A stretch of DNA of 64,000 bases, taken from Scleromatobacter sp964418745. GTDB taxonomy: Bacteria > Pseudomonadota > Gammaproteobacteria > Burkholderiales > Burkholderiaceae_C. Position numbers and translations under genes: made by a program. The DNA is taken from positions 81,714 through 145,713 of the forward strand of contig CAYQMX010000019.1 of NCBI GenBank assembly GCA_964418745.1, read 5' to 3'. Numbering within the stretch: the first letter of the stretch is position 1; each line of letters opens with the position of its first letter. Positions 19,953-28,799 of this stretch are shown here, piece by piece. The notes under the pieces are model-generated. The model was not told where the DNA came from. It saw only the letters and a program-made list of their open reading frames with translations, and made no database searches.

Positions 19953-20025
19953 GACTTAGCTCCCAAAGGTGAGGCCGCGAGGCCGCCTGGGTTGAAGGGC
20001 GATTCTGTTCGAGCGGGCCGGCTCT

Positions 20026-20559
20026 TTAGTGGGTCAGCGCGACACGCATCTGCTCGAGGCGGGCGACGACCGAGGTGTCGAGCACCTCGTCGCCCACCGT
20101 CACGCGCACGCCACCGATCAGCGACGAGTCGACCGTGACCGAGGTCTTGAGCTGGCGGCCGAAGCGCTTCTCCAGCACCTTGGCCAGGTCGGCCTGCTGG
20201 GTCGCGTCGAGCGGGAAGGCGCTGACGATGTGCGCATCGGCCACGCCGCTGCGGTCGTTGACCAGCGTGCGGAACTGCGACGCGATCTCGGGCAGCACGG
20301 CCAGGCGATCGTTGTCGATCACCACGTCGAGCAGGTTGCGCAGCTTCGGGTCGAGTTCGGTGCCGGCGATGCCGGAGACCAGCTTGAAGACCTGTTCGTC
20401 GGTGACCTTGGGGTCGGAGGCGAACTGGCGCAGGCCGGCGTCGCCGGCGATGCCGGCGAGCGCGTCCAGCTGTGCCGCGAGCTGCGCGCCGTCGGCGGCA
20501 GTACTCGACTGGAACAGCGCCGCGGCGTAGGGCCGCGCGATGGTGGAGGGCTCGGCCAT
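20026..20559 (-). CDS. atpH: F0F1 ATP synthase delta subunit
   Basis: 177 aa from the ATG at 20559, 4 bp after the atpF stop codon; the longer in-frame extension is antisense or out-of-frame atpF. It links the peripheral stalk b subunits to the top of F1. It has the N-terminal six-helix domain (ARPYAAALFQ) and the C-terminal signature DSSLIGGVRVTVGDEVLDTS. Confidence 0.96.
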   Translation of the reverse strand: MAEPSTIARPYAAALFQSSTAADGAQLAAQLDALAGIAGDAGLRQFASDPKVTDEQVFKLVSGIAGTELDPKLRNLLDVVIDNDRLAVLPEIASQFRTLVNDRSGVADAHIVSAFPLDATQQADLAKVLEKRFGRQLKTSVTVDSSLIGGVRVTVGDEVLDTSVVARLEQMRVALTH

Positions 20560-20563
20560 GGTC

Positions 20564-21034
20564 TTACAGCTCGGTCTGCAGGCGGCCGAGCAGCTCGGCG
20601 TGGACGGCCGGGCTGACCTCGCGGCGCAGGATCTGCTCGGCGCCCTTGACGGCGAGCGCGGCCACCTGGTCGCGCAGGGCGTCGCGCGCCTTGCTGGCTT
20701 CCTGCTGCGCTTCGGCCTGGGCCTGGGCGACGATCTTGGCGCCTTCCTCGGTGGCCTTGGTCTTGGCTTCCTCGACGATCTGCAGCGCGAGGCGCTCGGC
20801 GGCCGCCAGGCGCTGGGCAGCGTCGTTGCGGGCCGCGCCGAGTTCGGCTTCGATGCGCTTGTTGGCGTTGTCGAGTTCCTTGCGGGCCTTGTCGGCAGCC
20901 GACAGGCCTTCGGCGACCTTGCGCGCACGCTCGTCCAGGGCGGCCGTGATGGGCGGCCAAATGTATTTCATCGTGACCCCGACCAAAATCAGGAACACGA
21001 TCATCTGGATGATCAGGGTTGCGGTGATGCTCAC
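20564..21034 (-). CDS. atpF: F0F1 ATP synthase b subunit
   Basis: 156 aa. One N-terminal membrane helix (MIVFLILVGVTMKYIWPPI) is followed by the long charged coiled coil of the peripheral stalk (DERARKVAEGLSAADKARKE onward). Position between atpE and atpH is standard. Confidence 0.96.
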   Translation of the reverse strand: MSITATLIIQMIVFLILVGVTMKYIWPPITAALDERARKVAEGLSAADKARKELDNANKRIEAELGAARNDAAQRLAAAERLALQIVEEAKTKATEEGAKIVAQAQAEAQQEASKARDALRDQVAALAVKGAEQILRREVSPAVHAELLGRLQTEL

Positions 21035-21124
21035 GTTATTGCCTCGAAAGCCGTTGTCGGAGGGCGGCGCGCCGCGTCCACGAAAGGGAAGACGGTCGCG
21101 CCGACGACTTCAGTGCAGGGCGAA

Positions 21125-21388
21125 TTACTTCGCGATCTGCGCCAGCTGGGCCAGGAACGGGTTGGCCGTGGTGAACCACAAGGCGATACCGGTACCGATG
21201 ATGAACGAGGCGTCGATCAGGCCGACCAGCAGGAACATCTTGGTCTGCAGTTCGCCCATCAGTTCCGGCTGGCGAGCGGCGGACTCGAGGTACTTGCTGC
21301 CCATGATGCCGATGCCGATACAAGCGCCGCAGGCGCCCAGACCAATGATGATGCCGGCGGCCAGGGCGACGTAGCTGATGAGTTCCAT
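21125..21388 (-). CDS. atpE: F0F1 ATP synthase c subunit
   Basis: 87 aa. Two membrane helices form the hairpin of the proton-driven ring, with a polar loop AARQPEL. The ion-binding carboxylate is D59 in GLIDASFIIG. I see no extra polar residues that would suggest sodium specificity, so it is probably H+-coupled. Confidence 0.97.
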   Translation of the reverse strand: MELISYVALAAGIIIGLGACGACIGIGIMGSKYLESAARQPELMGELQTKMFLLVGLIDASFIIGTGIALWFTTANPFLAQLAQIAK

Positions 21389-21473
21389 GTTGACTCCAGT
21401 TAAGAAATTGAAAGGGGAAAAGTTATGCGGACAGCGCGGACCGCGTCGCCGGCGAACCGGCGGCGCGCGGTTT

Positions 21474-22346
21474 TCAATGCGAGTCGTGGGCTTGTCCGAT
21501 GTAGACCAGGGTCAACATCATGAACACGAAGGCCTGCAGCGTGATGATCAGGATGTGGAACAGCGCCCACACGGTGCCGGCAACGATGTGCAGCAGGGCC
21601 AGGCCGAAGCCGCCCGCCGTCAAGGTGAATGCGCCGCCCAGCAGGGCGATCAGCAGGAAGATCAGTTCGCCGGCGTACATGTTGCCGTACAGCCGCATGC
21701 CGTGGGAGACCGTCTTGGCGACGAACTCGACCGTCTGCATGGCGAAGTTGACGATGCCCAGCAGCACGGCGAAGAGCGGGTTCTTGCTGGTGCCGAACGG
21801 CGCCACGACCAGTTCGTGCGCCCAGCCGCCGGCGCCCTTGATCTTGACGTTGTAGTACAGGCAGCAGATCAGCACCGCCACGGACATGCCCATGGTGATG
21901 GAGATGTCGGCCGTCGGGACGACGCGCAGGTGCAGCTCGTGGTTGCCGGTCAGCGCCTGGCCGAGGGCCGGCAGCAGGTCGACTGGCAACAGGTCCATCG
22001 CGTTGAGCAGGAAGATCCAGATGAAGATCGTCAGCGCCATCGGGCCGACCATCTTGCGGCTGGTGGCGTTGTGGACGATGGCCTTGGCCTGGTTGTCCAC
22101 CATCTCGATCATGAATTCCATGGCGGCCTGGAAGCGACCGGGGACGCCCGAGGTCACCCGGCGCGCGGCGACCAGGCCGATCAGCAGGAAGACGATGCCC
22201 AGGATCGACGAGAACAGCACGGAGTCCCAATGGATCACGTGGAAGTCGACGATGGGCACCTGCGCAAGATCGTCGCCATTGGTGAGATGGGTCAGGTGAT
22301 GCTTAATGTATTCACCGGAGGTCGGTGCGTGTTCTTCTGCGGCCAT
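21474..22346 (-). CDS. atpB: F0F1 ATP synthase a subunit
   Basis: 290 aa integral membrane protein forming the proton half-channels. The essential arginine lies in the penultimate helix region near GMRLYGNMYAGELIFLLIALL. The N-terminal EYIKHHLTHLTNG is typical of betaproteobacterial members. It lies 29 bp downstream of atpI. Confidence 0.97.
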   Translation of the reverse strand: MAAEEHAPTSGEYIKHHLTHLTNGDDLAQVPIVDFHVIHWDSVLFSSILGIVFLLIGLVAARRVTSGVPGRFQAAMEFMIEMVDNQAKAIVHNATSRKMVGPMALTIFIWIFLLNAMDLLPVDLLPALGQALTGNHELHLRVVPTADISITMGMSVAVLICCLYYNVKIKGAGGWAHELVVAPFGTSKNPLFAVLLGIVNFAMQTVEFVAKTVSHGMRLYGNMYAGELIFLLIALLGGAFTLTAGGFGLALLHIVAGTVWALFHILIITLQAFVFMMLTLVYIGQAHDSH

Positions 22347-22375
22347 GTGGTGTCCGTAGCTTCCCGATCAAGTCT

Positions 22376-22933
22376 TCAACGCGAGCGCCACGCGAGCGCC
22401 ACCCAATACACAGTCAGGCACCCGGTCAACGTGACCAGCAGCGCCGGCCACACCACCGGGTGCAGCACTCGAGCGGCGGCGACCAGCATCGCCATCGAGC
22501 AGACAATCTTTGCCGATTCCCAACCCAGCAGACCCAGCGCGGTGGTCAGCGGCGACTTGCTGTCCGCCAGCCGCGTCGCGCCGCGCGCCATCAGCGCGCT
22601 CGGAACGATCGCGGTGGCGGCACCGAACAGCGCCGACCACAACGCAGGCAACCCGAACACCAGCCCGACCAGCAGCGAAATGACCGCGCCGGCCTCGGCC
22701 TGGACCAGCACCACCCGCCACGGGGACGGCGCGATTCGCTGGTCGCGAAACGCTTCGGCCTCCGTTGCCGACAAGCGGCGCGGCAGCGGGTCTTCGTCGT
22801 CCCAGTTCGCAGCGTTGAACGCCGGCCCACCGACGACGGGGCCGGCAGGTTCGGTGGAAACTTCTTGCTGCGGTGCGGAACTCTGAGGACTCATGGGTGT
22901 CGGACTGGGGTTCTCGTTCACTCGGTCGTTCAT
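22376..22933 (-). CDS. atpI: ATP synthase subunit I
   Basis: 185 aa. A polar N-terminal 70 residues precede four hydrophobic helices (VLVQAEAGAVISLLVGLVFG, then LWSALFGAATAIVPSALMAR and two more). AtpI is a non-essential accessory protein thought to help assemble the c ring. First gene of the atp operon; the polar N-terminal extension is longer than in many AtpI proteins and a start at the internal ATG (residue 14) is possible. Confidence 0.88.
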   Translation of the reverse strand: MNDRVNENPSPTPMSPQSSAPQQEVSTEPAGPVVGGPAFNAANWDDEDPLPRRLSATEAEAFRDQRIAPSPWRVVLVQAEAGAVISLLVGLVFGLPALWSALFGAATAIVPSALMARGATRLADSKSPLTTALGLLGWESAKIVCSMAMLVAAARVLHPVVWPALLVTLTGCLTVYWVALAWRSR

Positions 22934-23259
22934 GAACGCGGCCCCGGCACGGTGCCCTGCAGGTCGACCCCGGTTTCCCGGAAATCAACCTGCTTTGGTT
23001 GAACTAAGCCTGTCAATTCTAACCCGAAAGGGTGCGCCTTTGCCACCCCGGTGCATGACGCACATCAACGTGCGGCACGGGCGTCGCGGCGCCGTAACAG
23101 CGTCGTAACCCGTCAGGCCTTTGCAAGCGAGCGTCCCGCATTTCGACGCGCCCGCCCGCGATCGGGCCGCGCCGACTTTCGCGGGCGACCCTGATTCACG
23201 TCAGTCCGCGGCCATCGCCGCCGGGACGTCCGGCGCCCGCTGGGCCTAAACTGCGCCCC
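22934..23259. other. 326-bp divergent spacer between atpI and the DUF2946 gene
   Basis: On the minus strand a perfect TTGACA lies at 23011-23016, about 80 bp upstream of atpI; the region 17 bp downstream (GCAGGT) is a poor -10, so the atp promoter is only tentatively placed. The right half is very GC-rich, and nothing else is recognisable in it. Confidence 0.45.
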
Positions 23260-23637
23260 ATGCGTCCGCCGACCTTCCTGCTCCGCCCGACCGCCGCCCT
23301 GCGGCGGCTGGGTGCGCGCTGGGCCCTGGTCGCGCTGCTGGCCACTGCGCTGCTGCCCACCTTCGCGCGGCTGCTGCAGACGAGCGGGCCGGCCGACTGG
23401 GCCACCGTCTGCCAGTCCGCGCCCGCGGGCGCCCCGCTGGGCGAGACGCACGCGCCGGGCGACGCCTGCGCGCTGTGCTCGCTGGCCCACACCACGCCGA
23501 TGCTGGCGGGCACTGCCCCGCCGGCCGTCGCGATCCTGGCCTACGCACCGCCGGCGCCGCCCGCGCCCGCCCGCGTGCGCCCGGCCGTCGCGCAGGCGCG
23601 CGCGCCCGGCGCCCGCGCGCCACCGTCCCTGGCCTGA
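23260..23637 (+). CDS. DUF2946-family protein
   Basis: 125 aa. An N-terminal hydrophobic segment (ALVALLATALLPTFARLL) serves as membrane anchor or signal. The family hallmark is the short cysteine motif, here GDACALCSLAH (C70, C73, H77), with a further C51. DUF2946 proteins often occur next to copper-responsive or TonB-linked genes and may handle copper; this is association, not proof. The gene is 120 bp upstream of an outer-membrane protein with its own Cys cluster, likely the same transcript. No clear Shine-Dalgarno sequence is seen. Confidence 0.75.
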   Translation: MRPPTFLLRPTAALRRLGARWALVALLATALLPTFARLLQTSGPADWATVCQSAPAGAPLGETHAPGDACALCSLAHTTPMLAGTAPPAVAILAYAPPAPPAPARVRPAVAQARAPGARAPPSLA

Positions 23638-23757
23638 GCCTGTTCCAGCCGGCTGCCGCATCCGACATCGACCCTGTCGCCCCGCATGCGCGCCGCCTCC
23701 ACTCAGACCCCGGCGCGCCGCTTGCCGCGCGCCGCCCCGACCTCGGACGCTTTCGCC

Positions 23758-24723
23758 ATGTCTACGCTTTCCCTTTTCGCGCGCACCGGCGCCACCCTGA
23801 TGCTGGCCGCCGCCTCGGCCGACACCCTCGCCTGCTCCGCCTGCGGCTGCACGCTCAATGCCGACTGGGCCACCCAGGGACTGACCAGTCGCACCGGCGC
23901 GACCGCCGACCTGCGCTACGACTTCTTCAACCAGGACGACCTGCGCTCGGGCACCGGCCGCGTCGACCGTGCCACGCTCGCGCTGCCCAACGACCAGGAG
24001 ATCCAGCAGCACACCGTCAACCGCAACGCCACGCTGACGCTGGACTACGGACTGAACGCCGACTGGGGCGTCACGCTGACCCTGCCCTGGCTCGAACGCC
24101 GCCACACGACCATCGCCGAGGGCGACACCGACATCTCCACCTCGCGCTCGAACAGCCTCGGCGACGTGCGCGTCGTGGCCCGCTACATGGGCTTCTCGGA
24201 GGGCCAGGACTGGGGCCTGCAGTTCGGCCTGAAGCTGCCCACCGGCGACGCCCACGGCGTGAACTTCGACGCCGGCCCGCAGCAGGGCGAGATGCTCGAT
24301 CGCGGGCTGCAGGCCGGTACCGGCTCGACCGACCTGCTCGTGGGCGCCTTCAAGTTCGGCGCCATCGGCGAGACGGCCGACTGGTTCGGCCAGGCGCAGC
24401 TGCAGTTGCCCGTCGCATGGGACAGCGCGTTCAAGCCCGGCGCGGGCGCCAACCTCACGGCCGGGGTGCGCTGGCGCGGCTTCGAGGTCGTCACCCCGCA
24501 GCTGCAGGTCAACTCGCGCATCGAGCGCCGCGAGACGGGCAGCGAGGCGGACACGCCCAACTCCGGCGCCACGCTCGTCTACCTCAGCCCCGGCGCGACG
24601 TTCAGGACGAGCACGCGCACCAGCGTCTACCTGTTCGGCCAGGTGCCCGTGTACCAGCGCGTCAACGGCCTGCAGCTCGAGCCGAAGTGGAGCGTCTCGG
24701 CGGGCGTGCACGCCGCGTTCTGA
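23758..24723 (+). CDS. outer-membrane beta-barrel protein with N-terminal CxxCxC motif
   Basis: 321 aa from the ATG at 23758. The signal peptide is followed directly by CSACGC (C26, C29, C31) in the mature N-terminus, then TLNADWATQG. The rest is amphipathic beta-strands (LDYGLNADWGVTLTLPWLERR, GLQFGLKLPTGDA) ending in VSAGVHAAF with a terminal Phe, as in outer-membrane barrels of the Phenol_MetA_deg type. The Cys cluster and the DUF2946 neighbour suggest a metal-related envelope role; this is inference. An in-frame ATG at 23686 gives a poor signal peptide and is not chosen. Confidence 0.75.
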   Translation: MSTLSLFARTGATLMLAAASADTLACSACGCTLNADWATQGLTSRTGATADLRYDFFNQDDLRSGTGRVDRATLALPNDQEIQQHTVNRNATLTLDYGLNADWGVTLTLPWLERRHTTIAEGDTDISTSRSNSLGDVRVVARYMGFSEGQDWGLQFGLKLPTGDAHGVNFDAGPQQGEMLDRGLQAGTGSTDLLVGAFKFGAIGETADWFGQAQLQLPVAWDSAFKPGAGANLTAGVRWRGFEVVTPQLQVNSRIERRETGSEADTPNSGATLVYLSPGATFRTSTRTSVYLFGQVPVYQRVNGLQLEPKWSVSAGVHAAF

Positions 24724-24806
24724 GGCCGGTCGCGCAGCCGATGGGCCAGAATCCGGCAGCGCGCGCCGCCCGCCCGGCGGCGGCCGCCGAACCAGGTTCC
24801 CGACCC

Positions 24807-25712
24807 ATGCTGCACGCTCCCTCGCTCGTCACCGCCGCCGGCGGTCCCACCCTGTCGCGCATCGTCGCCGGCACCTGGCGCATGGCCGACTGGCAGTTCA
24901 GCGTGGCCGAGCGGGTGCGCTGGATCGAGGGCTGCCTGGCGGCGGGCATCACCACGTTCGACCACGCGGACATCTACGGCAACTACGCCGTCGAGGCCCT
25001 GTTCGGCGAGGCGCTGGCCGCCGCGCCGCACCTGCGCGAGCGCCTGCAGATCGTCACCAAGTGCGGCATCCGCATGGTCTCCGGCGCCCGCCCCGAGCAC
25101 CGCATCGGCCACTACGACACCTCGGCCGCCCACGTCGAGCGCTCGGTCGACAACTCGCTGGCGGCGCTGCGCACCGATCACCTGGACGTGCTGCTGATCC
25201 ACCGCCCGGACGCGCTGATGGACGCCGACGCGCTGGCCACGTGCTTCGGGCGCCTGCGCACGGCCGGCAAGGTGCGCCACTTCGGCGTGTCCAACTTCAC
25301 GCCGTCGCAGTTCGCGCTCCTGAACAGCCGCATCGAGCTGGTCACCCACCAGGTCGAGGCGTCGCCGCTGCACATCGCGCCGTTCCACGACGGCACGCTG
25401 GACCAGGCCCAGGACCTGGGCATCGCGCCGATGGCCTGGTCGGCGCTGGCCGGCGGGCGACTGTTCACGGGCACCGACGCCGACGCGCTGCGCGTGCGCG
25501 GCGTGCTCGAGCGCATCGCCCGCGAGCGCGCGATCAGCGTCACCACGCTGGTCTACGCCTGGCTGCTGCGCCACCCCGCGCGCCTGATCCCGCTCACCGG
25601 CTCGCGCCGGCTCGCGGCGATGCACGAGGCCGTGGCGGCGCTGGACGTCGAGATCGACGCGCAGACCTGGTACGAGATCTGGGTCGCCGGCAACGGCGCC
25701 CCCGTGAAATGA
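24807..25712 (+). CDS. aldo/keto reductase (YdhF-like)
   Basis: 301 aa, (beta/alpha)8 barrel. Visible are TTFDHADIYGNYAVEALFGEAL, containing the catalytic Asp and Tyr of the AKR tetrad, IVTKCGIR with the Lys, and LLIHRPDALMDAD with the His. GKVRHFGVSNFTPSQ is the family signature, and the C-terminal LTGSRRLAAMHEAVAAL is the NADPH-binding part. Length and motif spacing match E. coli YdhF. Substrate unknown. The gene stands alone between the outer-membrane protein and a hairpin at 25741. Confidence 0.9.
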   Translation: MLHAPSLVTAAGGPTLSRIVAGTWRMADWQFSVAERVRWIEGCLAAGITTFDHADIYGNYAVEALFGEALAAAPHLRERLQIVTKCGIRMVSGARPEHRIGHYDTSAAHVERSVDNSLAALRTDHLDVLLIHRPDALMDADALATCFGRLRTAGKVRHFGVSNFTPSQFALLNSRIELVTHQVEASPLHIAPFHDGTLDQAQDLGIAPMAWSALAGGRLFTGTDADALRVRGVLERIARERAISVTTLVYAWLLRHPARLIPLTGSRRLAAMHEAVAALDVEIDAQTWYEIWVAGNGAPVK

Positions 25713-25740
25713 CGGCCTCACGGTCGCTGGCCGCTCGGGT

Positions 25741-25764
25741 GCATCCGGCTTGCAGGCCGGATGC
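25741..25764 (+). terminator. hairpin downstream of the aldo/keto reductase gene
   Basis: A perfect 9-bp inverted repeat (25741-25749 with 25756-25764) with a TTGCAG loop lies 29 bp past the stop codon. Only a short T run follows (CGTTTC), so termination is likely but not certain; it could also be a dispersed REP-like element. Confidence 0.45.
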
Positions 25765-25913
25765 CGTTTCGCCGGGGTCTCGCTGCGCGAGCGCTTGTGG
25801 GAGCCCAGCCGCGTCGGGCCCGGCAAAGCCGGATCCCGCGCTCCCTTGAATTTCCGGGTCACTGCGTCAGCGGCAGCGCCGGCGGAGCCGCGGCACCGAA
25901 GTGACGCCGACGA

Positions 25914-26627
25914 TCAATCCTTGAACGCCAGCACCACGCGCCGCGTCGACGCCGACTTCTTCTCGATCTTGCGCACCACCAGCGCGCCGATCTCGGCCGT
26001 GTTGGCCACGTGGGTGCCGCCGCAGGGCTGCAGGTCCACGCCCTCGATCTCGAGCAGGCGCACGCGGCCGCTGCCGCGCGGCGGCTGCACGCTCATGCTG
26101 CGCACCAGGCCCGGGTTGGCGTCGAGCTCGGCGTCGGTGATCCAGCGCTGCGTCACCGGGTGCGCCTCGGCCACCAGCCGGGCGAGGCCGGCCTCCAGCG
26201 CGTCCTTGTCCAGCGGGTCGGTCATGTGGAAGTCGAGCCGCGCGTAGTCCGCGGTGATCGAGCAACCGTCCACCGGATGCGGCACGAGCGCGCACAGCAG
26301 GTGCGTGGCGGTGTGGAAGCGCATGTGGGCGCGCCGCCGCGCGAGCTCGATGCGCGCGCGCACCGGCGTGCCGATCGCCAGCGCCGCCAGGTCGGCGGCG
26401 TCGGCCGGCACGTGCAGGATGGCGCCCGGCGCCTCGCCCTTGCGGGTGTCGGCGATCGCCACCACGCGGCCGTCGGCCAGCACCAGCTCGCCGCGGTCGC
26501 CGGCCTGGCCGCCGCCGTGCGGGTAGAACACCGTGCGATCGAGCTGCACGCCGCGCTCGTCGACGTGCGTGACGACCGCCTCGCACTCGGCGAGCGTGGC
26601 ATCGGCGCGGAACAGTTCCTCGGTCAT
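25914..26627 (-). CDS. alanyl-tRNA editing protein (AlaX type)
   Basis: 237 aa from the ATG at 26627. It hydrolyses Ser or Gly mischarged on tRNA-Ala. The zinc ligands are visible as H105-x-x-x-H109 (RFHTATHLL) and C202-x-x-x-H206 (QPCGGTH). The N-terminal FYPHGGGQAGDRGEL matches the conserved start of AlaX and the AlaRS editing domain. Length fits the AlaX-M class. It is the last gene of a minus-strand group with a PhzF protein, an aminotransferase and an exporter; it is 17 bp from the PhzF stop codon. Confidence 0.92.
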   Translation of the reverse strand: MTEELFRADATLAECEAVVTHVDERGVQLDRTVFYPHGGGQAGDRGELVLADGRVVAIADTRKGEAPGAILHVPADAADLAALAIGTPVRARIELARRRAHMRFHTATHLLCALVPHPVDGCSITADYARLDFHMTDPLDKDALEAGLARLVAEAHPVTQRWITDAELDANPGLVRSMSVQPPRGSGRVRLLEIEGVDLQPCGGTHVANTAEIGALVVRKIEKKSASTRRVVLAFKD

Positions 26628-26644
26628 CGCGGTCCTTGCGGGCG

Positions 26645-27496
26645 TCAGAGCAGCACGGTGCCGGCGACGCAGGCCGCCACATCGCCGCCGATCCAGGTGC
26701 CGTCGCCGTCGCGCCGCACATGGACGCGGCCGGCACGGCCCAGGGCCGTGCCCTGCGCGGCCACGTAGTTCGCCGGCGCGCGGCCGGTGTCGATCAGCCA
26801 GTGCGCGATGTTGGCGTTGAGGCTGCCGGTGACCGGGTCTTCGTTGACGCCGATGGCCGCGGCGAAGAAGCGCACCTCGAAATCCGAACCGCTGCCAGCC
26901 GCTTGCGGGCCGACGACGCCGACCTTGCCCAGCGCCTTCAACGCCGCATGGTCGGGCTCGAGCGCCAGCACCGTGGCGGCGCTGTCCAGGAGCAAGGCCA
27001 GCTGCGGGAAGCCATTGGACAGCCACGCCGCGTCGTGCACCCGCGCGGGGTCGAGCCCGAGGGCGGCATGGACGCGCTGCAGCAGCTCGGCGTCGGCGCG
27101 TTCCACGGTGGTGGGCGGCGCGGCGAACGCGAGGCGGTCGCCGCGGCGGATGGGCACCAGGCCGATGCCGCATTCCTGCACGATGGTGTCGGCGCGTCGC
27201 GGCGTGCCGCCGGCCGCCAGCCACGCGTGGCACGAGCCCAGGGTCGGATGGCCGGCGAACGGCAGCTCGCCGCCGGGCGTGAAGATGCGCACCCGGTAAT
27301 CGGCCTCGGGGTGCGTCGGCGGCAGCAGGAACGTGGTCTCGGACAGGTTGGTCCAGCGCGCGAACGCGGCCATCCGGTCGGTGACCAGGCCGCGGCCGTC
27401 GTGCACCACGGCCAGCGGGTTGCCCAGCAGGGCCGTCGCGGTGAAGACGTCGACCTCGCTGAAATCGCGCCGGCGCGGCGCCTCGCTCGGATTCAT
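26645..27496 (-). CDS. PhzF-family protein (isomerase/epimerase-like)
   Basis: 283 aa from the ATG at 27496. Two-domain diaminopimelate-epimerase-like fold. The N-terminal FSEVDVFTATALLGNPLAVVHDG, the acid LSETTFLLPP (E of NLSET is the conserved general acid/base), FTPGGELPFAGHPTLG and the C-terminal NEDPVTGSLNANIAHWL are all family hallmarks. The reaction is unknown outside phenazine synthesis. It lies between AlaX and an aminotransferase gene, 17 bp from each. Confidence 0.92.
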   Translation of the reverse strand: MNPSEAPRRRDFSEVDVFTATALLGNPLAVVHDGRGLVTDRMAAFARWTNLSETTFLLPPTHPEADYRVRIFTPGGELPFAGHPTLGSCHAWLAAGGTPRRADTIVQECGIGLVPIRRGDRLAFAAPPTTVERADAELLQRVHAALGLDPARVHDAAWLSNGFPQLALLLDSAATVLALEPDHAALKALGKVGVVGPQAAGSGSDFEVRFFAAAIGVNEDPVTGSLNANIAHWLIDTGRAPANYVAAQGTALGRAGRVHVRRDGDGTWIGGDVAACVAGTVLL

Positions 27497-27513
27497 GGTC
27501 GGGCCTCCGTCGC

Positions 27514-28746
27514 TCAGGCGGCGCTCAGCGACGGCTGCGTCGCCAGGTGGGCCTGGATGACCTGGCCCAGGCGCTGCACGGCGTCGGCGATGGCGGCCGG
27601 CGCGAGCGTGACGAACGACAGGCGCATCGTGCGGGTGTCGGGGTGGTCGGCATAGAACGCCGCGCCCGGCACGTAGGCCACGCCGGCTTCCACCGCCTTG
27701 GGCAGCAGCGCCATCGCGTCGCAGCCGGCCGGCAGGCGCAGCCAGAAGAACATGCCGCCGCTGGGCTTGATCCATTCGCAGCCGGCCGGCATCGCGGCCT
27801 TCAGCGCCGTCTCCATCGCGTCGCGCTGGGTTCGGTAGCGGTCGCGGATGGTCGGGATGTGGGTGTCGAGGAAGCCGTTCTTGATCACTTCGTAGACCAC
27901 GCGCTGGCTGAACGAGCCGGTGTGCAGGTCGGCGGCCTGCTTGGACTGCAGCAGCTTCGGGTACAGCGTCTTCGGGCACACCATGAAGCCCAGGCGCAGG
28001 CCCGGGGCCAGCACCTTGGAGAACGAGCCCAGGTACAGCGTGCCCTCGGCCCACCGCGAGGCCAGCGGCGCAGGCGGCGCCTCGTCGTACCAGAGGTCGC
28101 CGTACGGGTTGTCCTCGACCAGCGGCAGGTTGGCGCGCTGGGCGGCGGCGACGATGGCATCGCGGCGCGCGGCCGGGATCACGCGGCCGGTCGGGTTCTG
28201 GAAGTTCGGCAGCACGTACATGAAGCGCGTGCCGGCCGGCAGCGCGGCGATGGCGTCGGGCAGCGGGCCGTCGGCGTCGCCGGCCACCGACACGAACTGC
28301 GGCTCGTTCGGGTTGAAGGCCTGCAGCGCGCCCAGGTAGGTGGGCGTCTCGACGGCCACCGTGTTGCCGGCGTCCAGCATCACCTTGCCGACCAGGTCGA
28401 GGCCTTGCTGCGAGCCGTTGGTGATCAGCACGCGATCGGCCGGCGCGTCGACGCCCTTGGCGCGCAGCATCGCCGACACCCAGTCGCGCAGCGGGCCGAA
28501 GCCTTCGCTGGCGGCGTATTGCAGCGCCTCGCGCGGGTTGTCGGCCAGCACCTTGGCGGTGGCCTCGCGCATCGCGTCGATGGGGAAGGTGTCGGCCGAG
28601 GGCAGGCCGCCGGCCAGCGAGCGCACGCCCGGCAGCTCGGTGAGCTTGAGGATCTCGCGGATGACCGACGGGTTCATGCGTTCGCAGCGCCGGGCCAGGT
28701 GCCAGGGCGAGGAGGTCGGATCGGAAGAGGAGCTGGAGCCGGTCAT
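27514..28746 (-). CDS. PLP-dependent aminotransferase, class I/II (2-aminoadipate/aromatic type)
   Basis: 410 aa. Fold type I. The PLP lysine lies in LGSFSKVLAPGLRLGFMV, the Asn/Asp/Tyr PLP contacts are in QNPTGRVIP and VEDNPYGDLWYDE, and the N-terminal VRSLAGGLPSADTFP is typical of LysN or KAT/AadAT-like enzymes. Substrate unknown, probably a branched, aromatic or aminoadipate amino acid. The in-frame start at 28675 (MNPSVIREIL) would also be plausible. It lies 53 bp from the exporter gene and is probably controlled with it. Confidence 0.88.
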   Translation of the reverse strand: MTGSSSSSDPTSSPWHLARRCERMNPSVIREILKLTELPGVRSLAGGLPSADTFPIDAMREATAKVLADNPREALQYAASEGFGPLRDWVSAMLRAKGVDAPADRVLITNGSQQGLDLVGKVMLDAGNTVAVETPTYLGALQAFNPNEPQFVSVAGDADGPLPDAIAALPAGTRFMYVLPNFQNPTGRVIPAARRDAIVAAAQRANLPLVEDNPYGDLWYDEAPPAPLASRWAEGTLYLGSFSKVLAPGLRLGFMVCPKTLYPKLLQSKQAADLHTGSFSQRVVYEVIKNGFLDTHIPTIRDRYRTQRDAMETALKAAMPAGCEWIKPSGGMFFWLRLPAGCDAMALLPKAVEAGVAYVPGAAFYADHPDTRTMRLSFVTLAPAAIADAVQRLGQVIQAHLATQPSLSAA

Positions 28747-28799
28747 GGGATGCCTTCAGGAAGAGACGCGCGGCCGGGCCGCGCAACGGGATTCGAACA

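Noticed and set aside
23113..24711. 532-codon minus-strand frame
   Set aside because: Antisense to the DUF2946 and outer-membrane protein genes, with shadow-type composition.
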